A stretch of 8,666 nt of DNA from Helicobacteraceae bacterium. GTDB lineage: Bacteria > Campylobacterota > Campylobacteria > Campylobacterales > Sulfurimonadaceae. Both the position numbers and the translations under genes were made by a program. The DNA lies in assembly GCA_027057185.1 (NCBI GenBank), contig JALUJE010000025.1:1-8666 (forward strand), read 5' to 3'. Positions 4,347-8,666 of this stretch are shown piece after piece. Position 1 is the first letter of the stretch; every line of letters starts with the position of its first letter. Under the pieces are notes generated by a model, which was not told the DNA's origin, did not search any database, and was given only the letters and a program-made list of their open reading frames with translations.

Positions 4347-5555
4347 TTAGATACACATACCCTCAAAAGTATGCTGCTGCACGCTAAACTGGTATCTTAA
4401 CGTATCACATTTACATGTACATGTAAATTCCTGTGGCGGTTCGGGGCGCTGGGCAATATGTCGAAGTACGTTAGGAAGTTCTCGGGAGATTAGCTCTTTC
4501 ATAGACATGTTCATGCCATGTTCAAGCGTTTTAATAAAACGTCCATCAACCATGGTAGCATCGGCGAGATGCAAGGTCGCTGAAAACCCCAATTCCTGCA
4601 GATTCCGATAAAATTCCTCTTTTTCTTGGGATGATGCCAGGGTGTCTTCTGTAGAATGGTATGCAACATAACAGATATGTTTACGTGCCGCTTTGGCATG
4701 CTCAGTGAGATGCTCGGCATCATTAAGATCACGAATACGGTAGCGATCTTGGGAAAAATAGTAGGGAGATCGACTATTGGTTGTCCAAAGCGTCTGCACA
4801 AAACAGTGCAGACGCAGATGGTCATAATGAATCAAATATTCCGGTGCATTAATGTTAGTCTCTTTCCCAACAATATATTGTAACGGAGGTGTTACATACG
4901 ACGAGTTATCAATAACGGCATCGACCAGTTGCGGCGCAATTTTAGCACACAAATGTGCAATATACCCGCCATGACTACTACCGATAAATACGCTGGGTAT
5001 CTTCATGGAAACAGACGCAATGTTTGCAGCAATATCAAGCAGTACATTCATATGATCGACGGCCTGCATCACTCCGAAATTTTGATATTCGCCATGTTTC
5101 GGTACCAGTGTCATCGGTAACATTACTTGCGTCGATGCTGCCATCACTGCCGCATCCTTCTGTTGGGAAAACGCCCTGTTGAGATGCTCCAATACCCGCT
5201 CTTTTGTAACCTCTTCTACCTCTGAAAAGTCAATATTGTAACGGGCAATCACATCTTGCAGTACGGCAATATCAATATCATCAAACTCCAAAGAGGCACC
5301 ATTGTTCGGGCGAGAATAGAAGCAGTGATAATAAACGCTCACTGCTGCCACATTAAACGTCTCTGCCGTATAGTGGCGTAGTTTTCGCAGATACTCACTA
5401 TTGGTATCTTCTCCAAACCCTGCAATAATAAAGACGACGGCATCGACCATTCCCTCGCAAGGGTAGGCAATGTCATAGTGCAGTGTGGTCGGTCGAGCAA
5501 CATTAAGTTCAAAGTCCTGACACGATGAAATCTGCCGTGTCTGCGTTACGATCAT
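4347..5555 (-). CDS. DUF2920 family protein, alpha/beta-hydrolase-like, flagellar glycosylation neighbourhood
   Basis: A 402-residue soluble protein resembling the DUF2920 family, found in Campylobacterota near flagellin glycosylation genes and of unproven function. Seen: an N-terminal strand pair leading to VVFIIAGFGED (40-50), the usual oxyanion-loop position. The nucleophile elbow GSSHGGY (192-198) has Ser194. YHSTEDTL (299-306) offers Asp304, and TLEHGM (343-348) offers His346. A full Ser-Asp-His triad in the right order makes it a likely active hydrolase or acyl transferase. Inference from context: it may add or remove acyl groups on the nonulosonic-acid sugars that Maf places on flagellin; neither substrate nor reaction is shown. 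The C-terminus is odd, with CTCKC (379-383) and Cys401 in a tail beyond the hydrolase fold. The start at 5555 is supported by AGGAA 5 nt upstream. The gene is divergent from maf with a 90-nt shared regulatory gap. Confidence 0.85.
   Translation of the reverse strand: MIVTQTRQISSCQDFELNVARPTTLHYDIAYPCEGMVDAVVFIIAGFGEDTNSEYLRKLRHYTAETFNVAAVSVYYHCFYSRPNNGASLEFDDIDIAVLQDVIARYNIDFSEVEEVTKERVLEHLNRAFSQQKDAAVMAASTQVMLPMTLVPKHGEYQNFGVMQAVDHMNVLLDIAANIASVSMKIPSVFIGSSHGGYIAHLCAKIAPQLVDAVIDNSSYVTPPLQYIVGKETNINAPEYLIHYDHLRLHCFVQTLWTTNSRSPYYFSQDRYRIRDLNDAEHLTEHAKAARKHICYVAYHSTEDTLASSQEKEEFYRNLQELGFSATLHLADATMVDGRFIKTLEHGMNMSMKELISRELPNVLRHIAQRPEPPQEFTCTCKCDTLRYQFSVQQHTFEGMCI
4409..4428. repeat. Perfect 20-bp palindrome inside the DUF2920 gene
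   Basis: ATTTACATGT (4409-4418) is followed directly by its reverse complement ACATGTAAAT (4419-4428). It contains two overlapping TTTACATGTA motifs in opposite orientation and encodes EFTCTCK at the start of the Cys-rich tail. It could be a dimeric protein site or cruciform; no matching known operator is recognised. Confidence 0.6.
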
Positions 5556-5584
5556 ATCATTTCCTCTAAAAATATTTAACAGTC

Positions 5585-5624
5585 TATAATATAAATTCTT
5601 AAAACATGGTACTATTTTACCATG
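5585..5624 (+). promoter_or_regulatory. Divergent maf / DUF2920 control region with hairpin
   Basis: TATAAT (5585-5590) can serve maf on the plus strand, with initiation near 5597. The same AT-rich tract reads TATTAT (5591-5586) on the minus strand for the DUF2920 gene. Neither has a good -35 element, and no sigma-28 pattern is seen. In the maf leader a perfect inverted repeat, CATGGTA (5605-5611) and TACCATG (5618-5624) with a 6-nt loop, lies 10 nt before the GAGGA ribosome site (5635-5639). It could be an operator or a leader hairpin. Confidence 0.5.
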
Positions 5625-5645
5625 ATTTTACGATGAGGAATACCC

Positions 5646-7670
5646 GTGAGTACCATTGAACAACAGGTGACGCAAACCTATCTGGACAATATCGCCTACT
5701 TTCAGCAAGTGCATCCCCGACTATATGAACAGCTTGCAGCGCTGGAGACCTCCATAGACAAAGGCTACTATACTCCCAAATATGAACTGGAATACCGCGA
5801 GGAGTATTTTGATGTCATTGAGCCCTCAAGCGGTACAATGCTCTATGGAACCAATAGCCAAACCTTGGCACAACGTGCCGCCAAAAGTATCTCCTACAAA
5901 AAAAACGAAAATGTTTTAGAGACGTTTTTTTCCCGAACTTTTAGTGACGAGGAACTGCATTATTACGCCTCCAAAACCGTAGAAACCAGCGCCTATCACG
6001 GTCTTGCTCCCATTATGGACTATGCCAACAAATATGCCAATCCTCACACAACCACTATGCGTGCCATCCACAAGTTTATTTTTTTGGGTGTCGGCTTGGG
6101 TCTGCATATTCAAACCATTCACCGTCATATTCACGCCAAATCCTATCTGATTATTGAAGATGATCTCGAGCTGTTTCGACTCTCACTTTTTACCTCTGCT
6201 TACAGCACCTTGGCGCAACAGGCCAATCTGCACTTTTGGATTTTTGATGATGAGCATTTTCACCAATATGTTGCCGACTTTCTCAGCGATTCGTTTGTTG
6301 ACAATCACTATATCAAATTTTTTCATCTGCCGAGCCATCCCGACATTAAGTTTAAGACCCTACAGTCCATAGTCGCCTCCCAGGAGCATCTAACATTTAG
6401 TTATACCGCACTGATGAATCAGTATATAAAACCGCTTGAGCATCTTAGCAACAAGCGTGCATTTCTCAATATTTCACAGCGCTGGCAACACCAGATGTTG
6501 GCGGAGAATCCCGTATTGCTCGTTGCTGCGGGACCTTCACTGAAAAAAAATATCACATGGCTCAAACAGCATCATCAAAAATTTATTATTGTCGCTGTAT
6601 CGGCATCATTGGCACTTTTGGAAAGAGAAAACATTGTTCCCGATATTGTCATTCATATTGATGGTTTTGACGTCAGTCTGGCACATTTCGACACGCTGAC
6701 ATCTCCAAATTTTTTAGATCACTCTCTCACGGTTTTTTCAGCTTCCGTACTGCAAGATCATGTAGACAGAGTCAATACGCAGACCTGCTACTTCTACCAA
6801 AATCTAGCACAATATAAGCAAAACTTCGGAGCCGTTGTCGGTCCTTGTGTCGGTTCTCAGGCTCTGGGTCTGCTCCTAAAACTCGGTGTACAACAACTCT
6901 ACCTTCTGGGACTTGATTTGGCTATAGATCAAGAGAGTGGACGGACGCACACGGAAGAGCACCTACAATCCAAAACACTGGATTTAAGTAAACACGCTGA
7001 AGTGGAAGAGACCTTCACCTTTGCCAGCAGTACCATTAGCGTTCGTGGAAATTTCCGTGAAACCGTCATGACCACTTCAAGTTTCAATATTTCCATCGAT
7101 ACCGTCAACCGATTTATTGCCAAAGAAAAAACAGCGACACAAACCCTGTATAATTTAAATGACGGAGCACGCTTTCAACAGTGTACCCCTTTACATGTAA
7201 AAGAGATCCCTTTGCAGAAGTGGCAAAATCTCAATAAGCAGATTCTACAAGCATCTCTAAAGACACTATTTGATTCGCATGCAACAACGGGACTTAGCAG
7301 CGCTGAATATCAAGATCTTGACAAAAAAATTGCCCATGCCAGAAAATTAAAAGGCGTCATTGCAGCGTATCAATCCAAAAGCATTACTGCTAATATTGAT
7401 GAATACAAACAACGTTTTATTACCTTTATTGATCTGCTGTTGGCCATGGAAGACAACGAACGGCACCATCTGAGTATTATCTACCTCTATTATCTCAACA
7501 ACATTGTGACCTATCTGTTTGATATATTAAATACGAAAGAATTAAAGAACCACAAACATCACATAAAAAAGGTTAACAAAATGTTGACGTTTGCGGTCGG
7601 AGAAATCGAAGAGACCTATGAGAAAAAAATAACAAATTTTTCAATAAAGAGTTCAGACCCCAGCGTCTGA
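5646..7670 (+). CDS. maf: Motility accessory factor (Maf), flagellin glycosyltransferase
   Basis: Maf proteins are cytoplasmic enzymes that attach nonulosonic acids (pseudaminic or legionaminic type) to Ser/Thr of flagellin before export. Seen in 674 residues: an N-terminal family region with ELEYREEYFDVIEP and SGTMLYG (47-68), and the IFLGVGLGLHI segment (145-155) leading to LIIEDDLELFRLSL. The central MAF/DUF115 (MptE-like) domain is at about 270-430, with PVLLVAAGPSLKKN (289-302), the probable nucleotide-sugar-binding DIVIHIDGFD (333-342) and GPCVGSQALGLLLKLG (399-414). A helical C-terminal domain (about 515-660) follows. The length fits the family (about 600-700). The start is GTG 5646 with GAGGA 6 nt upstream. 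It converges on flagellin, its expected substrate, and is divergent from the DUF2920 gene. Which sugar it uses cannot be told here, as no pse/leg biosynthesis genes lie in the window. Confidence 0.93.
   Translation: MSTIEQQVTQTYLDNIAYFQQVHPRLYEQLAALETSIDKGYYTPKYELEYREEYFDVIEPSSGTMLYGTNSQTLAQRAAKSISYKKNENVLETFFSRTFSDEELHYYASKTVETSAYHGLAPIMDYANKYANPHTTTMRAIHKFIFLGVGLGLHIQTIHRHIHAKSYLIIEDDLELFRLSLFTSAYSTLAQQANLHFWIFDDEHFHQYVADFLSDSFVDNHYIKFFHLPSHPDIKFKTLQSIVASQEHLTFSYTALMNQYIKPLEHLSNKRAFLNISQRWQHQMLAENPVLLVAAGPSLKKNITWLKQHHQKFIIVAVSASLALLERENIVPDIVIHIDGFDVSLAHFDTLTSPNFLDHSLTVFSASVLQDHVDRVNTQTCYFYQNLAQYKQNFGAVVGPCVGSQALGLLLKLGVQQLYLLGLDLAIDQESGRTHTEEHLQSKTLDLSKHAEVEETFTFASSTISVRGNFRETVMTTSSFNISIDTVNRFIAKEKTATQTLYNLNDGARFQQCTPLHVKEIPLQKWQNLNKQILQASLKTLFDSHATTGLSSAEYQDLDKKIAHARKLKGVIAAYQSKSITANIDEYKQRFITFIDLLLAMEDNERHHLSIIYLYYLNNIVTYLFDILNTKELKNHKHHIKKVNKMLTFAVGEIEETYEKKITNFSIKSSDPSV
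7190..7201. repeat. TTTACATGTAAA palindrome, copy 3 of the motif
   Basis: A perfect 12-bp palindrome inside maf (codons near residues 515-519), sharing TTTACATGTA with positions 786-795 and 4410-4419. Its place within a coding region makes a promoter role unlikely; it may be coincidental or part of a chromosome-wide motif. Confidence 0.35.
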
Positions 7671-7672
7671 AC
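7651..7672. terminator. Shared terminator between maf and flagellin
   Basis: GTTCAGAC (7651-7658) and GTCTGAAC (7665-7672) form a perfect 8-bp stem with a 6-nt loop. The stem contains the maf stop codon. On the flagellin strand it is followed by TCTTTATTG; on the maf strand by CCTTTAAAA. Both are only moderately U-rich. It lies 26 nt past the flagellin stop and probably ends both convergent transcripts, more efficiently the flagellin one. Confidence 0.75.
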
Positions 7673-7697
7673 CCTTTAAAAGCGATTTGGTGTTAGA

Positions 7698-8504
7698 TTA
7701 TTGTAACAATCTAAGCACGTTTTGCTGTACTGCGTTCGCCTGACTCATTGCATATGTTCCAGACTGCGCTAAAATATTATGTTTCGAGAAATTAGCACTC
7801 TCTGCTGCAAAGTCGACATCACGTAATTGTGATTCTGCTGCGGTAACATTCACCTGAGTAACAGAGATGTTACGAACAACGGACTCAAGTTGGTTCTGAT
7901 CCGCACCGATATCTGCACGAATGCCATCAATCGTTTCGAGCTTGGTATCCATGGCAGTGATGGCCGCTGTTGCTGCTACTTGCGTAGAGACATCTGTCGC
8001 TCCAAAAGCACCGACATCGGCAATATTGACCGTCATCTGATCAGCTGCTTTGTGACCAATTTGGAACACTACGGCACTACTACTACCATTAAGAAGACCT
8101 TTATCATTAAACGTGGTACTGGTCATAATCTGATCTGCTTGTGAAATCAAACCGTTTACCTCTGCTTGAATATAACTACGAGACTGAATGTCTTGAGTAT
8201 CATTCGCCGCTTGTACCGCTAAGACACGAACTCTTTGAATAATGTTATCATACTCTTCAAGTGCACCGTCTGCTGTTTGAATCATACCGATCGCATCATT
8301 TGCATTCCGGATTGCCTGTCCTAGACCTTGAGACTGGGCAGAAAGCTTATTGGCAATTGCCAAACCTGCTGAATCATCCGCTGCTTTGTTAATGCGAAGA
8401 CCCGAACTTAATGCATTAAGACTCTTGTCAAGTCCTACGTTATTTCGTGTAGCATTCATATGCGAATTCATCGCACCAATATTTGTGTTAATTCTAAAAC
8501 CCAT
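7698..8504 (-). CDS. flaA: Flagellin, short form
   Basis: The flagellin subunit, exported by the flagellar type III system and polymerised under FliD. Seen in 268 residues: the N-terminal D0/D1 signature MGFRINTNIGAMN (1-13), LSSGLRINKAADDSAGLAIANKL (32-54), IRNANDAIGMIQTADGAL (65-82) and QRVRVLAVQAAND (90-102). The C-terminal D1/D0 part has ISVTQVNVTAAESQLRDVDFAAES (213-236) and ANAVQQNVLRLLQ. The variable surface part is tiny, only about 40 residues between about 140 and 180, so outer D2/D3 domains are essentially absent; typical family members are 270-570 long. Ser/Thr sites for Maf glycosylation would lie in TSTTF (128-132), NGSSSAVV (139-146) and DVSTQVAAT (171-179); this is inference. 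It has no cysteine. The start is supported by AAGGA 6 nt upstream. A sigma-28 promoter and a structured leader precede it, and a shared terminator follows. Confidence 0.98.
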   Translation of the reverse strand: MGFRINTNIGAMNSHMNATRNNVGLDKSLNALSSGLRINKAADDSAGLAIANKLSAQSQGLGQAIRNANDAIGMIQTADGALEEYDNIIQRVRVLAVQAANDTQDIQSRSYIQAEVNGLISQADQIMTSTTFNDKGLLNGSSSAVVFQIGHKAADQMTVNIADVGAFGATDVSTQVAATAAITAMDTKLETIDGIRADIGADQNQLESVVRNISVTQVNVTAAESQLRDVDFAAESANFSKHNILAQSGTYAMSQANAVQQNVLRLLQ

Positions 8505-8566
8505 AATAAATCCTTTAAGGGGAGAGCATGATGCTCTTTCAAATTTTTCTCAGCTTCCTTGCTGAT
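8505..8566 (-). promoter_or_regulatory. Structured flagellin mRNA leader, probable CsrA target
   Basis: The predicted leader of about 60 nt has two hairpins: UCAGC-AAGGAA-GCUGA (8565-8550), with GGA in the loop, and a near-perfect dyad AGAGCAU-C-AUGCUCU (8537-8523). The Shine-Dalgarno AAAGGAU (8516-8510) holds a second GGA 45 nt from the first. GGA in a loop plus GGA at the ribosome site is the classical CsrA arrangement. Known: in Campylobacter jejuni, CsrA represses flaA translation through its leader and FliW antagonises it. CsrA binding here is inferred. Confidence 0.6.
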
Positions 8567-8573
8567 ACTAACT

Positions 8574-8600
8574 ATATCGACAGCTAAAATAAAAGCTTTA
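8574..8600 (-). promoter_or_regulatory. Sigma-28 (FliA) promoter of flagellin
   Basis: On the minus strand TAAA (8600-8597) is followed after exactly 15 nt by GTCGATAT (8581-8574), against the FliA consensus TAAA-N15-GCCGATAA (4/4 and 6/8). This is the classical late-gene promoter for the major flagellin, so the gene should be transcribed only after hook completion and FlgM export. Confidence 0.88.
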
Positions 8601-8666
8601 GTCTTTTTGTAAATTTTTTTTGCTACACTTTCACACTTTGAAATAAATCATACCACTATATATAGG

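Noticed and set aside
3983..4387. A 134-codon open frame on the plus strand across the start of fliD
   Set aside because: It is antisense to the conserved FliD N-terminal region and runs through the sigma-28 promoter; no ribosome site and no family resemblance.
7890..8144. Plus-strand open frame within the flagellin gene
   Set aside because: Shadow of a highly conserved gene in another frame, with no independent support.
8601..8666. Sigma-54 promoter upstream of flagellin
   Set aside because: No TGGCAC-N5-TTGC-like pair was found; the sigma-28 element at 8574-8600 explains the expression.

Overview
The window looks like chromosome of a flagellated member of the Campylobacterota (epsilonproteobacteria), probably a free-living type such as the Sulfurimonas/Sulfuricurvum group. 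This rests on a FliD, flagellin, Maf and DUF2920 neighbourhood, on sigma-28 promoters of the TAAA-N15-(G)YCGATAT type, and on moderate, slightly AT-rich composition. The genus is inference. No mobile element, CRISPR array, tRNA or rRNA was seen.

Left part (1-1410): the 3' portion of rnhB (RNase HII) runs in from the left edge and is followed by a small unrecognised coiled-coil-like ORF. Converging on these from the minus strand is a gene for a tiny exported protein with two nearly identical MKCGAGKCG motifs, resembling Cys-rich RiPP metallophore precursors. The gap behind it is not empty. It holds, on the minus strand, the 4.5S/SRP RNA gene (ffs) with the complete domain IV fold, a canonical sigma-70 promoter, a leader hairpin and a U-tract terminator. 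From about 1057 to 1213 I see no gene.

Middle part (1404-2633): a plus-strand pair, a short nucleoside-phosphorylase-like protein (MTAN type) overlapping a classical short-chain dehydrogenase by 29 nt. The first gene has a -10 box 5 nt before its ATG and no Shine-Dalgarno, so it is probably leaderless. Its promoter is back-to-back with that of ffs around a perfect TTGGAAA-C-TTTCCAA palindrome.

Right part (2628-8666): a flagellar filament and glycosylation cluster. On the minus strand lie fliD (filament cap), a small overlapping downstream ORF (possible FliT-like chaperone) and a DUF2920 alpha/beta-hydrolase-like gene. Divergent from the latter is a maf-type flagellin glycosyltransferase gene (+), which converges on a short flagellin gene (-) across a shared hairpin terminator. 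FliD and flagellin each have a recognisable sigma-28 promoter. The flagellin leader has a GGA-in-loop hairpin and a GGA Shine-Dalgarno, the layout expected for CsrA/FliW control. Together the genes supply filament subunit, cap, probable cap chaperone, the enzyme that glycosylates the filament, and a hydrolase-like protein of unknown substrate that may act in the same glycan pathway.

All calls come from reading the sequence and from knowledge of the families; no database search or folding program was run.
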